Assembly (NCBI RefSeq): GCF_963583255.1
Contig: NC_084816.1
Location: 12,015,100-12,079,099, forward strand
DNA from: Pyrus communis
Taxonomy: Eukaryota > Streptophyta > Magnoliopsida > Rosales > Rosaceae
DNA: 64,000 nt
Reading direction: 5' to 3'
Below, one piece after another: positions 34,553 through 47,324 of this stretch. Under the pieces are notes generated by a model. That model searched no databases, had not been told where the DNA came from, and saw only the letters and a list, made by a program, of their open reading frames with translations. Position numbers and translations under genes: made by a program. Position 1 is the stretch's first letter. Each line of letters opens with the position of its first letter.

Positions 34553-35527
34553 TGTGATAACCCGTCCCTACTTTTATGATGTTATTAATTTTAAAAGAGT
34601 GAATTGATAAAAATGCCCTAGTGACGAGATTGTTGACATTGACCATCATTTCGTGATGTGTATGAGCTACCATTCTACGTAGTCTCGACGATACGAACAT
34701 GTAGGCACAAGAGGAATTGAAATCGGAGTTACGATGAAGATTTTACGGAACAACGAATTCGAAAATACTTTTGTAAAAATTACTGTTCTACATTATATAT
34801 TTTTATTTCAAAATTTTCTATTATTATCTCTTTATTTTAATATTTTTTTAAAGCATATTTTAATATTTTATTAATTTATTGTGTGGCCCGTGGGACCCAC
34901 ACTCACCTCTCAATCTCACCTGCATGTCCCTTCCCCAGTCTTGGGCACTTTCTTTCTTTCCTTTTCTTCTCTCTCACTCAGACTCTCTCTCTCTCCATCC
35001 TACTCTTTTTCCGTCACCTCTCCTGTATACCTTTCCGACGACAACAACGGCTATCACCACCACCTTCACGGACTCTCTCCCCGACAATCGTTGACTAACT
35101 CATGAACCCAGAGCAGGCCAAGAAACCCTTGTTTTTCCTCCCTCCCTCGTTGCAAAGTACCATCACTATGCAAAAAGTCGAATCCGACAAGTTCTCGCCG
35201 TCTCCAGCAAAGGTAAGGTCTAAAACTTTTCCAAAAACTTGTAGATCATGCTTAGGAGTATGTTTGGTTGTTTTTTGAGACATTTTGGTGTTGTTTGGAC
35301 GTAAAAACCACTCGGGGAAAACTTCCCCAGCTTTCCAGCAAAGCTCCAGCACTAGCAGGCCATTTTCGACCATTTTCGGTCCGAACTCAACCCCAGATTG
35401 GTACATTTCGATTCCCTTACTCCTGAGCTTTACTTTGGCTTTTGAATTTTTTATTTTTGTTAAGAATTGAACATATTATGGCCTTTGAAAGTTTTCCAAC
35501 CAAAAGCAGCCCAGTTCTAGCCTTCTT

Positions 35528-35562
<35 letters not shown>

Positions 35563-36070
35563 CTAAGCCCAAATCTGGTCCAAGACCAAACTAGGTCCAA
35601 AACCTTTGGGCTATTATTTCTAGCCCGATCCAATTTCAAAGTGGGCTTAATATTCTGGGAATATTCTTTGGAATATTCCTCTGTTAACTTTTTCGGAATT
35701 TTCTCAAAGATCCTCTTAGGCTAATTTCAACGCCTTAAGTCCATTTTTTACATCCATTTAGTGAAATTTCGAAGTTTTAACATAGTTGATCATTGGGGCG
35801 TCTCGGTTTACTTTTTAGGGTCGACCGTTAACTTTTTACAAAATTTGCCCAGGACCCCACTTAGCGTATTTCGACCCTCCGATTCCAAATTTGTACTCCG
35901 TTTTCTCAAATTTAGTCATTTTAGTTGAGTTTTACTAACGACCCTAATATTATGCGTAGGTGCGACTATTGTCCGTGACTTTGGCTTTCTTAGTTCAAAC
36001 GAGTTCGACTCAACGACATAATCTGTGTGTGGCTCTTTTCTTTTATATATAGTGTGTGTATATATATATA

Positions 36071-36101
<31 letters not shown>

Positions 36102-37137
36102 TGGTTAGTTTCCCCATATATACTTATCAATGAATTTTTTTTAAGTGATTGCCATAATTAGATTAACGTTTATAAGAAATGTCTTATTGGTGGGAAATTA
36201 GGAAGTAATCCTACGGGATGCATAGGAAAGCTTACTATAAGGGGATGTCTTAATTATACTTATGGCCATGATTAATGTTTATGGAATAGTATTATGGCGA
36301 CGTAAATTATTGATTTACCATCGTATGATTTTAGTTATGTTAGGTGTTAGTACTCGCCAGGGACAGAGCCAGTCTTTCACGTGTATGTGCACATCGTACT
36401 GTACACTCACTTTGGATCCATTGTAGGTGCCAATCCTATCCTAGATTTCTATAGGTAATTAGGACTCGTATGTGCTGCGCATAGCGCCAGTCTTCATGTG
36501 ATTGTAGTATTAGAGCGTATATCATTGTTACACCTAGTCATGTTGATGTCAGAATAGCTCTACATGAACTCGTGTGTCAGCATGTATCGATGAGCACTTA
36601 ATATCATATGTTTGTTTATGTGAGATTATGTGATATTGGTTGTTATGTGTTTATTTACGCAATATTGTGACATATGGAATTCTGTGATTTTGCAGGCTAC
36701 TGTAAGTATTTTTCTACTTCACGTAGTATGTATATTTTGGAAACTATATTTGTTTTACGGCAAGGGATTATTATGTTTTTGAAAAGATCTTTACAACGCT
36801 TTATTTTTAGGCCCACTCACCCTTATTTTTCGCCCCTCCAGGTTTTAGTAGCTGAGCTTTCGTATCAACAAGGATTCTTGGAAAATCTTGGTATTGGAGA
36901 TTACCTTCGATGGTATAATTCTCATCCTACTCTACTGTACTTTACTTATGCTCTGACATCGTGTGTGAAATGGGTTCATTCCCGCTCATCAGCGCACTCT
37001 TACATTTAGGCACTTTTAGGTTTAAATTTACTCACATTTTCCACGTCACTACACATTATGGCTTCGTCACCCTCCAGGTGTCGACCAGCACGGCTCAATT
37101 CGGAATCCAAGTGGTCATTCCGGGTCAAGGTGTTTCA
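34553..37137 (+). repeat. Gypsy B right LTR
   Basis: Uninterrupted 2585-bp copy, TGTGATAACC to ...GGTGTTTCA. It contains an A run of about 31 (35528-35558) and a mixed TA/TG microsatellite (36050-36101). It provides the empty site for the nested insertion. Confidence 0.9.
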
Positions 37138-37686
37138 TATTTGGTAACTACTTTCAATTTTCAAACGAATGAAAATTGAAAGCTAAAATTTGTAAACTCA
37201 AAGAAGTTGCTTTCAATTTTTTTTATTGTTTTTAAACTAAGTATTTTCCTGTGGTTGAAAGAAAAAGTAGTTACTAAATGAGTTTTCAATTTTTAAAAAA
37301 ATCAAATACAACAAAATGGTATCAAACGGCTCTTAATATTTTTGAAAGTTAATTAACAGTTTCCACTAAAATTTCCAATCTAAATCCACCATTTTTATCA
37401 TTTTAAGGTTGGAAATTTTCTTTTAATGAAATATCTCAGAACTTTGATGTAAATAAACAAGATGAATCATATGCTTTCAAATGTATGCCACAAACATCAA
37501 TTATGTATGAATATGTATGAATAGGATTTGCTTTCGTCAAATTTGATCACACAATACTGTAAGAAAACTTCCTAACAAATTATAAGGGTATTGATGTGTA
37601 TGCAACGTTCATGACATTGATGGGTTGTTATTTTGTTATATCCAAAGCAAATCAAGCTTAATCATTCTCTTTAGTATTTCTTTTAT

Positions 37687-37834
37687 GGGGTGTGATATCC
37701 ACACACCCTATTTTACTTCTCACACACCTTTTCAACTTTCGACCGTCGGATCAGATGAATTGAAGAAGATCAACGGACATAAATTATCAAAAGGTGTGTG
37801 AGAAGTAAAATGAGGTGTATGGATAGCACATTCC
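37687..37834. mobile_element. 148-bp MITE with 9-bp target duplication
   Basis: Terminal inverted repeats of about 43 bp: tgtgatatccacacacccta plus ttttacttctcacacacctt on the left, and the reverse complement on the right with a few changes. The flanks are TTCTTTTAT on both sides (37678-37686 and 37835-37843). A 9-bp duplication points to a Mutator-like origin. Confidence 0.85.
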
Positions 37835-37843
37835 TTCTTTTAT

Positions 37844-40055
37844 TTTTGTGACTCTGTAGATAAACATCTTCTAAGGTATGATGGTCTAGTTTTCTTATTT
37901 TGTCTAGCTGTTGATTACTCTAATTTTGTTTTCAGCTTTCAGTTCTTAGCTACCTTCAATATTTTTAATTAGTTACTTGATGCAAACTAGAGTAAATACC
38001 ATGCCATTTTTTTTTTTTTTTTTTTTGGTCAAATACCATACCATACCAAATTTGAGGCTTACTTCTTGTGCATAAGAGTGGTAATTCTTTTAGGACAAAC
38101 TATCATATTCCTAGGAGTACTATGTGGTCGCTCTTGTACTGAATACTATGAAAAAGTTATATGTAGAGATATATTAGTCTAAATACAATAGATTATCTAT
38201 ACGAAAGGAAAACAAACCAATAACATCAATTTGATTAATCAACGGATAGGTAAATATGAGGCTACATTGGACTTGATTTTCAAAGCTCTTCTTGTATAAT
38301 TGTCTTCTTAAATTTCTTGTTAATTTTAGCACTAAGCAACCATTCACATCAATCAAAAGTTTTCTTTTTTATTTATTAAGATTTGAGTGATTAATTGGTT
38401 AATTATCATGGAAACAACCTTATTTTTCTCTTCTTGTACTATTATTAATCTTTTGTACTTACGAGTAGTTACTTGTGTTTAATTTATCTATTTCACAGAT
38501 AGTTTGGACTCAGATCATGTTATGCGTCTGAATGTGATTCTAAAATTATTTGTTTGTTTCAATTTTCTTTTTGTTCATAGAAAGAAGGCTCCATAAGTTA
38601 ATCTAGTTAGATTGAATCTATACCAAAATTTAACAATTTTGAACTCAATGCCTAGTTGGGTGCACCACATCCAACCATGGTCCTACATTTCCTCCTCTAA
38701 TTTTCAATTGCATGGTGAGGAATATCCCAGTGGCTCATTTACAGTAGCCACCTGTTTTATAAGACAATAGTTGGCTCCCATCACACCGTAGTCTGATGCC
38801 TCGTCTACATATACATTAATATATAACAAACAAGCCTTTGATATTTGATGGATGCCGACTGCTAGTGTTTGTGGAGAGTTCCACAATCCGATAGATTTTG
38901 TATCGTCTTGTTATAATTTTCTTTCCCACGTCGTGTTTATTGGCCATGGATTTGTGGTCCCACTGCGCATATGATGGGAAAGGACTTACATACTCGACGT
39001 CACGTTAATGTTCCATGGTGTTTCAGAATGATTTAATGTCATATGTATATCTTTTTTTTTTTAATATAAAAAGTATCTTACTATACATTGACGAAAGAAT
39101 CATCTCCCTCTTAGCAGCAACATACTTTTAGCTCCCAGATCAAATGATACACCAAAGCAAAGTCAATAGCTCCAAAGAATGCATTAATTGGAGTTTGAAC
39201 TTGGGATGGGGATCCAAGACCTTAATCGCTTTCCACTGTACCAACTTATTGGGGTATATGTGTATATCTTTATCTACATGGAATTGTGATACTAATTTGA
39301 GATACCACTACAATGGTAACTTAAATTAATACTATGCGAAAAACTCGTTTGTTGACAATTTAATCTTTAATTTTTACATCTTTACTTGAGACATGGGGAA
39401 AATAAAAAAGAAAGAAATGAAACAAAATCTAAAAGTAAAAACAACTTAATATAGTTTTCGGTTATCAATTTGTGTGCTTTCCTATTACCTTTCTTCTACG
39501 TACCTCCAACCAACCTTCTCCCACTCTTCTAGACCCTCATTTCTTTCACGTGCTTCACCTCTATCATAACACAATAATAAAAACCAAAAGCTAAATACGA
39601 AATGGCTATCAAACATGTGCTAAAGTTTTTAAATTTCACTAAAATTTTCTGGTAGATTTGTGCATCACTCCTGACCAAGTTCCCATTGATTGTTAATGAT
39701 AGACAACGTTAAGAGGGTCTCTGGCCATGCACTGCTCGTGAGCGACTGATACTAGCATAGTTTCTAAAAGTGAGAAAAATGGTTCTCGAATTCATTTTTC
39801 ACTGACCAAATGAGAAGGTAAAAAGAAATGTTTGATCACACTCATACACCAGGAACCACGCCAATGGAGACTCCTATTAACAATGTCGGTTGATACTAAC
39901 AAATACAAAACAGGTTAAGCAAACCACCACCCAGCAAGACAGAAAACACATACATGAACAATGCACTCTTCCCAGTCTTGCAAATCATCCAAACTTTATA
40001 TTCACACAATGTTGTAGAATCGGTTAAATCTGAAATTGTTGGGTCGAGCTTTTCT
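37844..40055. other. Intergenic, no gene seen
   Basis: AT-rich, with a T run at about 38009-38028. Short frames have no domain. The last few hundred bases are downstream of the RopGAP stop and probably include its 3' UTR. Confidence 0.55.
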
Positions 40056-43000
40056 TCACCGCCAGGCTTCAATCCGCTCCATCGTAGAATCTATGCGACT
40101 CAGAGTGCTGATTCCCCTAGCCTTCTGAATAGGCCCTGTTCCGCATATTACAGAATGCTGTTCACTTGGTCTTTTAGGCACCATTTTGATATTTGAATCA
40201 CTCGATTGACCAGGCACGCTCTTAGAGAAGTTGTGCGCTTGAACTTCAGAAGTCATGTTGTAGACTCTGCCAGCTTCCATTTCATTAACCAACGAGTCAT
40301 CTTGCACCGCATCATCGCAACACCCACTGTTATCAGGATTGAGCTTCTTAACCATGCTCACCAAACTGCTAGCCTCTATTGGTTAGGTCACTGACTTGAT
40401 TAGAGTTGGAGGAGGTTCCAGATCGAGGTTCTTTAGTGAACACCGACTGTTCTTTCCCTTCATTAAGTTTGCCAATACCTTCCTTTAAGGATTGTGAAGG
40501 GCTCTGGTGTCCATCCTCATCAGAGGGTTCTACATGGCACAAGGGAGGCTCTACAACAGAATCCTTCCTTTCGCGCAGTGTCTTCAAAATAAGTGTTATC
40601 AGGAAGTTCATCACTTGGACTGCATACATCAATGCAGTCAATGGATCTGCCATCTGAATCCAAAAAACTCAGTTAATATCCGTCAAACGCTCCAACCATT
40701 CAGTAATCTGTGATCCTCGGTGGCTCACTGCTGTCAACATTGTATTCTTATGTTTTACTTCTATTTTTATAAGGGATTACAAACTTAGTCAGAAAACATT
40801 TAATGACCTTCTATGTATGTAAAACTAGAGCAGAGGGAGGTGTCCCGCTGACGGTTTACACCTATGCCAGTCATATAGTACAAAGCTTAGCATACAACAT
40901 ATGACATGGTAACATCTTCAACATTAAACAAAAAGAAGATGAGAACTAACTGGAACTTTAAAAACTTACTACATGTACCAAAGTAAAGAATGAAAAGAAT
41001 AAAGAACTCATACATGCAGCGAAAGCATGTATTCAAGTCAGCAATTTGATTATAAGAAAGCCTAGATGTGATCTTTCGGAAGATATATTAGTTATGCTTG
41101 CCACAGTACTGGTATATCAAACGCACTCTTCAGGCAAGACAGAAAAAACAGGAAACTATACACACCTGAGTCATGTTTGGTGCAAAAACCAAGGCTATAT
41201 TGCGTGCATTCATCTTGTTTAGATGTTCCTGTTGGACAACATCAGCCATAAGGTTGATGGCCCAATCCAGTAGAGAAACTTCAGTCGGCGGTAGAAGCCT
41301 CACAAGCTGGGAACAGTCATCTTCTGACTGGCATTGCATTACCTGCTCAGGCGATAGAGAATCCACCCCCTGCTGGGAGTTCCCTAAACCAAGCCTAAAA
41401 AATCAAATCAAACATCAGGTGAATGTATCAAGAATCAAGATGATGCAGGATGAAGTAAACGGCAAGAAAGCACTTTTCCTTATGGCTGCTCACAAAAACC
41501 ATGGATGCCTCATCGTGGGAGTCACAACCATGAGAAAACAATTGAAGATAACATTCAAGTCATGGGAACTCACAAGTCCTAGAATTTCCGCTAAACTCAA
41601 GAGCAGCATTAGAAAACGTGCACCAGAAGAAAACTAGACAATGAAGTTTGACTTGTAAAAGAAATGTAATGATTGCGATAAAAAATGCACTGATTGCAAA
41701 ATTAAAAGTGAATGAAAATCCAAGAAGTTTTGACTTTGCAAACTAAAATACGGACCTTAGTAAAGTATAAAGGGAAGAAGATATAGAAGAGAGACCAGGT
41801 AAACAGAAGAAAGGAAGCGAAGATCAAAAGGGAGCCCATATGATTTCATAATTTCATAAATCAATCTGTCCCACAAAAGTTGCACCATAACCTAATTTGA
41901 GAACAATCTCCTTTGTCAAATCTCTAACAAAATCAAATCAGTAATCGAATCCTTAATTTACTTCTAAACAGACCCCTAAAATATGATAAAAGGTCTCAAA
42001 GTAGTAATAATCTTTTATATTCTTCATCACTCTCCCTGGACCCCAGCTAGAGGAACTTGTCTCCTGCGAGTTAATGTTCTGGTTGAGAACAAAAAATTAG
42101 CAAGTGATGCTGCAAGTATATAAACTTCAAAATCATTCTCGAGCACTTCCATTCGATATCGAGGAAAGGTATAAAAGATAGTGACAACTGACCAACTATA
42201 CCTGGAGTTAAAGCAAGTGCAACAAAGGAGGCTCAAGGGTTCCTTGACAAAACAACGATCATGCTCCCATTTGTCAACTGTTGCGCCTTAATTAAGTTCA
42301 TACTATGCTTTTAGCATGAGCCTTTGTGGTTTTTACTTTTTAAATAGAATTCACAATAAAGTTAAACACATTCTGAGTAGAAGACAATTCACAGAGGCAC
42401 ATAAACAACGAACACAGAAAAAATTATCCAACCCTTTCATCTTCCATAAACCCAATCTGAAAAATAAGAAGGATTTGAGAGAGAGAATGAATTCCCAGTG
42501 AAATGTTTTTCTAAGGGCTTCTATAAGGGCATCTTCAAACCATAGTGGAATCTCACCTGTTTTTCTATTTAACTTTATTGTTTGTCCCTGACTTTATAGA
42601 GCCAGTCTGAAAGTCCCACTTAATCAAATCCCATAGACAACTCCCTTGAAATTGAATCAGTAATTGAGTACTACTAAAAGTCTGAAAATAGTTAAGTAAT
42701 TATCGCAGGACCTTCATTACCTGGACATTTATTTAGAAACTATATTCTAAGCAATGTCAAATATGGCAATTTGAAAATTTCTTTGTGACGAACTAACTAC
42801 GGAAGTACATTTAAATTTATACATGTTGATGCCAAAACTAGATCAACCATTCCATTGTTTTCACGCAATTTGTGCCTTGAACATTCATTAAATCAAGGGG
42901 GAAAGTGGGATCATTGAGGGGGACAGTGTAGAGTCAAGTCAGCCAACAACCCCAACAATCAAATCAGTCAAACCAATGTGAGAAAGCAGAGGCAGAGATT

Positions 43001-45790
43001 TGGCTTAGCAAAAGACTAAAGTGAGCATACACTACACTTCAACAGCAATGTGGTATTTATAGGATTCCTTCTGATCGTTCTTGGTCCTTTCCTAAGAGCA
43101 TATTTGGCAAAAGGTGACAACCAACTGTGGAAGACAATACTCCTTGGTTTCAGGGCTGGCTACCCTACTCCCATGGTAGCCTACACCAGTGTTTGCCCAC
43201 ATTACAAACCATATGGATGTTGTATCTTGAAGATAAGCTGAACCAGATTACAAAGGACATAATAACTACCCGGAAACGATACATACCAGTACATCATCGA
43301 ACTTAATTTTCCTGTTATAATTGTCTTTCTATAAAAGAGGTGTTTTTTTCTATCAAGATTCATCAACCCAACTACCATGATAATCAAAGGGCTAATGTAC
43401 TCATAGAAACAGTCATAGCATGACAAAATTAAGCACAATATTAGTGCAATGGCCTAGAATAGTCAAGAACTTTGTGACCAGGCTATTCGGAAAGTGCTGG
43501 TACATGTACCAAGGTGGCAAGGGTGGAGGTGGATCACAAAAGCAGCATCAGTGGTGACTTTAACCTAATGCAACACTTAGAAATCATAGTAGAATAGGAT
43601 TTCCTTTTTAACTTTTCCTTTATTAGGATGAACTTCATAGACGCAACACCTGTATTAAATAATATAGGACGCTTTTGAACTCCTTGCTCTACATTGCAAC
43701 ATTATAATGTACAATGCTTCTGCCAGTGTGTAAACATCCATATAGTTGAGGGGCACAAAAAGCTGATTATTTAGACGTACTCAAAATCCATTCCGCCAAA
43801 AATGGTAAAAGGGTCATCTACAAAACACGTCTTCTGCAAACAAGTTCGCTTTAGTTACACAATATAAAGGACTCTAGCTTTGTATGTTTCATTTTGTTCA
43901 GATGTATAACTGCAACGGTTGTGTGAAATAGTGTAAGATTGACACTGAAATTAAGAGTTTGTAAAACAAGCTGACAAAAACATACACTTGAAGTTCATTT
44001 TTGAAGTCTTAAAACACATAGAGTTGTTTAAGACATATTAAATTCATACATACATTGAACTTCTTTTGGGATTTTTTTGGCACGTAATTTCTGTAAACTT
44101 GAAAATATGAAATAATTAGTCCAAAAGAAGCTATTAAGTACAACCCTTTTTGGACTATCCTAATTCATCACTCAAATCAGCTAACCTTCACATATTTCAT
44201 GCGAACAAGCATATGCCAAAAATGATGCAATACATTAACTATCAATCATAACTCTACCTTGATCAGTCCTGCCAGACAGTGTATATCAATGCCTTCTGGT
44301 ACATCTCCCCTATTTAATTGGTCCCTTACATGCTCCTCTTGACTGTTTTTGGCATTAATTCTGAAAATCCCTTCCGCCTACATGTATAATTGAACAATTT
44401 GAGAAAACGTCGGGGGAAATAATATAGAACAGGAACTACCCCATATCACACAAGAAATACAATGGATGAACCAGAACTATAGTTTTACCAATTCTTAAAT
44501 CAGAATTCATGATATGAACCTGGAAAGCATGGAGGGAAGTGAATACCTGAAGGCCTCCTTCTGCATATAACCGTCCTTGCATAAGCAAGAGAATTGTTGG
44601 CACACTATTTCCTCTAGAGTCGTACGACAACTGCATGGACTCCGTGGATACTCCAAAAACAGTTGTACTACATATTAAAAACTTAAGGTCAAGGGATAAA
44701 CAGAAGGGCAGAAATGATAATACTTGAATGATACACGATATCTTTCTAAGGAAAACAAGCACTACCAAGCTTTGAGTCGGGAACAAATAAATTTAAAAAC
44801 AAATAGTTGAGCTCATGTAATCTTGTAAAGGGTTCCTTACACATTGTACAATTGCAAAGTTTAATCTCATTCACCTGCCATGATGCTGAATGAGATGGGA
44901 TCCGCAATTGTCAATGTCATTGCCCTTACTGGATTAAAGACACCACCTTGATCAACCCATTGAGAAGATTATACTAAGCAATACTTTTGACCAAGTCATA
45001 ACTAGACCAAAATCAAGGAGGTCAATAGAACATAATCAGGCAGTGCATGTACCCTCACAATTTCGAGGTTTAATGAAACCCGACCGAACACAGAAAATCA
45101 GAAATCGGTTGTAGTGCACCCTCCGAATCTTAATAATGTCATAGCAAAAGAAAACAATACTATAAAACATGCAATAGTTAAGTTCAAGAAATTCACAATA
45201 TTTTTTAATATCAACCAAAACCAAATGCAAGCAAAACCCTTCAACTAAAACCAAATGCAAGCAAAACCCATAAACCCATCAACCAAAACCAATAATTTAT
45301 CAATCGCAGTAATTGGGTCAAACCCACATTGACATAATTTCACCCAGAAAAGTAAAACATAAAGTTACCTTGCACTGGGAGGTCTCCTGGGCACTTCGGG
45401 TTCAAACTCCACAGGCAAACCCAAGAACCCATTGAACCTATCAAAGGTTACATGTGCCACGTGTCGCACATTGGTTGACCAGCCGATCTCCATAGCGCAA
45501 AACTCCCTTCTGTCACTCTTGCAAGGAATCAAAGATTTCCTGAAAAAGGTTACTAACAACGCCAACAGAGAAAGCTGCTCCCTTCTGCGCTTGTCACGGT
45601 CCTTCGCCTCACAGTAAGTCACCGCAGAGTCGCAATCGTCGTCGTCTTCGGTGGGCCGGGGTGGGCCGGATAAAAAAGACGGGGGTGCGCAGGATAAGGA
45701 AGAATTGGAAGGAGGAGGAGAGGAAGAAGAAGAGGAGCTGGGTCTTGGGGAGGAAGAAAAATGGGAAGGGGAATGGAGCACCTCAGTCAT
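40056..45790 (-). CDS. CRIB-RhoGAP (ROP GTPase-activating protein), five exons, reading frame broken twice
   Basis: RopGAPs switch off plant ROP/RAC small GTPases at the plasma membrane and so control polar growth and stress signalling (established knowledge). Exons on the minus strand: 45790-45369, 44667-44547, 44377-44258, 41394-41166, 40653-40056, all with GT...AG introns. I chose ATG 45790 (MTEVLHSPSHF) because it matches the family's start. Exon 1 has a Ser/Pro-rich leader and the CRIB motif (about 101-120, IGWSTNVRHVAHVTFDRFNG; the usual Pro after IGW is Ser). Exons 2-4 encode the RhoGAP domain, including the arginine finger in AEGIFRI (Arg 187) and the NARNIALVFAPNM motif. The C-terminus (DSTMERIEAWR) is conserved. 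Exon 4 is 229 nt between phase-0 junctions: a shift at the G5 run 41366-41370 leads to a TGA about residue 237. Exon 5 breaks again near 40370. Either assembly errors or a decaying copy; identity is secure, function is not. Confidence 0.88.
41395..44257 (-). other. Intron 3 of the RopGAP gene (2.9 kb)
   Basis: Far longer than the other introns (169, 512, 701 bp). No frame with a domain and no complete transposon is recognised. A 'gggcatcttcaaaccatagt' phrase near 42529-42548 resembles the terminus of a hAT-type MITE. Confidence 0.6.
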
Positions 45791-46316
45791 GGCTGGCAAC
45801 GAAAGCAACCCTTTTGCTTTAACTCGATTAAAAAACAAAAGAAAGCGCTTTCAAAGATTGTTTCTTTGGCTTGGTCTTGTTCAAGGTTTTACAGAGTAGA
45901 GAGCGAGAGTTGGATGATAATTGGATTGAAAGGAAAGGGAAAGGGTCTCATTGGGGGAGATGAGCAGTGTGGGACGTGAGTATCATTAACTGAAATAAAT
46001 ATGGTTTTTTTGTTTTCAGATGGTGGAGAGAGAGAGACACAGAGACTTGGTGATTTGGTGGAAGTCTTGAGAGGGAAATAAAATAAGAAAACTAATGAAA
46101 TGATTTTGAAAATTTTGAGGTTTAACAATAAAGGTAAAATAAAGGGTAAAGTAAATAGTATCAGGTTTGACTTTTTAGTGTAAAAATGTGGTTTTTCGTT
46201 AAAATGAACAGTATCGTAGGTTTTTCATTAAAACTCTCAATAAAATACGGTTGGGATTGGCATTAAAAAATGCACAATAATACTAAACTTTTTTATTAAT
46301 GAAGAAAAAAAGAAAA
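45791..46316. other. RopGAP upstream region
   Basis: Upstream of the RopGAP start on the minus strand, with CT-rich leader-like sequence at about 46020-46050. At 46140-46260 there is a phrase (aaaaatgtggtttttcgtta) of a repeat type I associate with Rosaceae MITEs. No promoter element can be called with confidence. Confidence 0.45.
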
Positions 46317-46612
46317 GGCATAATCGGATAAATGGTCCCTGTGGTGCTAATGTAATCGGAAGATGGTCCCCGTGGTAAAAAAAAAAAAAGGATTTAAACC
46401 CTCGTGGTGTTAGTTCGCTAGCAACTTTAGCCCATAAGTGATTTTTCTGTTATATGTCCGTTAAATACAGGGTAAAAATATACACCTTCTTCCTTGTCTC
46501 TCTGCTCTCTCTCTCTCTGCAATTTGTATTTTCTTGCTTAAGGTCATCATTGGCAGCGGCCAGAACTTGAGGTTCTTCGAATGATTGTGAGCATGTGAGC
46601 TTTTTCGGAATT
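46317..46612 (+). repeat. Left terminal inverted repeat of the Pack-MULE
   Basis: Begins ggcataatcggataaatggt and ends ...tttttcggaatt. Its reverse complement is at 47325-47610. The A run at 46377-46389 is longer than in the other copy. Confidence 0.87.
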
Positions 46613-46753
46613 CTTTATGTAATATCAATAAAAAAATTGGGAAAGTATCTAATTTAAATAGCAAGAGAACGCAATTATTTTAAGAGTGGGCAAGCATCTA
46701 AATAAATAAATATGAAAAGGGAAAGGAAAATCTAAGAGAGATGGGGAGAGTGA

Positions 46754-47215
46754 TTACCTTGACTTGATGTACTGTCCGTCAATGGGACCTCTAAGCTCAA
46801 CATCTGGGTACCTCCTCACAAACCCTAGCAGCCTTTTTCTTCCCCAAACACAATTCCAGACAACAACCACCAGCACCAGCACCAGAAAGAGCGCCACTAC
46901 CACCAACATCACCCATTTCTTGACGGCCACCATCAGAAACCCACCCATTAGCAACCCCATCGCTGCCACCACCATGAACACCCAAATCACCACCTTTGAC
47001 ACCCGAAACTCCACTTTCACCTCCTTGCTCAAAGTGGTCATCGACAAACCATACAACACTTTGCTCATTGAGCCAATGTGACCGGACGACCTTCTAGCCT
47101 CGGAACTTAGTGGGCCCGAGCCCAATGGCCTGGAGGTGATAAGGCCAGTTACCTGGAGTTGTGGAGCCAAGGGGCCTGAGGATTTCTTAGAAATTTGACC
47201 GGAGTTGGGTCCCAA
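46754..47215 (-). pseudogene. Captured fragment of an At1g16860-like membrane protein gene
   Basis: The family comprises plant transmembrane proteins of unknown function (At1g16860-like). The fragment keeps the Ser-Gly-Pro-rich part (KKSSGPLAPQLQVTGLITS), the TTLSKE motif, two adjacent membrane segments (about residues 78-97 and 101-119: VVIWVFMVVAAMGLLMGGFL, WVMLVVVALFLVLVLVVVVW), then the conserved RRYPDVELR and GQYIK. The frame has no ATG at its start and ends exactly at a splice-donor-like AG|GTAATC (46758/46757). So it is a piece of a first exon plus some intron, not a whole gene. It lies inside long inverted repeats, which explains how it got here. No stop interrupts it over 153 codons, which suggests recent capture or selection. 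Confidence 0.8.
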
Positions 47216-47324
47216 TCGAACGGATCCGCTGTTGTGTTGGGAGGAGGAAGAAGGGCGTGAGCCTAAGAGCCTAAGAACTTGGAAAGAGGTGAAGGTTCGT
47301 TGGATGGGGCAACGGCTACTGTCA

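Larger units (their letters stand above)
24271..37137 (+). mobile_element. Gypsy B LTR retrotransposon, old and itself split
   Basis: Bounded by 2.6-kb LTRs and an exact duplication TATTT (24266-24270 and 37138-37142). The left LTR starts TATGATAACC where the right has TGTGATAACC; the TSD shows this is a point mutation of the terminal TG. An initiator-Met primer site follows the left LTR. The internal 4 kb has only decayed pol. The left LTR is interrupted by another element at 26597-30295. The tggtatcagagc site and pol order (RNase H before integrase) fit Ty3-gypsy, probably a chromovirus. Confidence 0.88.
24200..37332. mobile_element. hAT-like MITE, split by gypsy B
   Basis: The left end (gggaacatttgattaccaat, 24200-24219) and the right end (37313-37332) form imperfect terminal inverted repeats: the reverse complement of the right end reads gagccgtttgataccatttt. 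The MITE sequence is 24200-24270 plus 37143-37332, about 260 bp once the insertion is removed. A clear 8-bp target duplication was not found, so the superfamily is inferred from the terminal motif. Confidence 0.6.

Noticed and set aside
41173..41637. 154-codon plus frame
   Set aside because: It is antisense to RopGAP exon 4 and runs into intron 3. No domain of its own.
45651..45979. Plus frames opposite RopGAP exon 1
   Set aside because: Shadows of the Ser/Pro-rich leader, which reads as Glu/Gly-rich on the other strand.
46754..47215. Intact membrane-protein gene
   Set aside because: No ATG at the start, only one exon piece ending at a splice donor, and it is enclosed by long inverted repeats; a captured fragment fits better.
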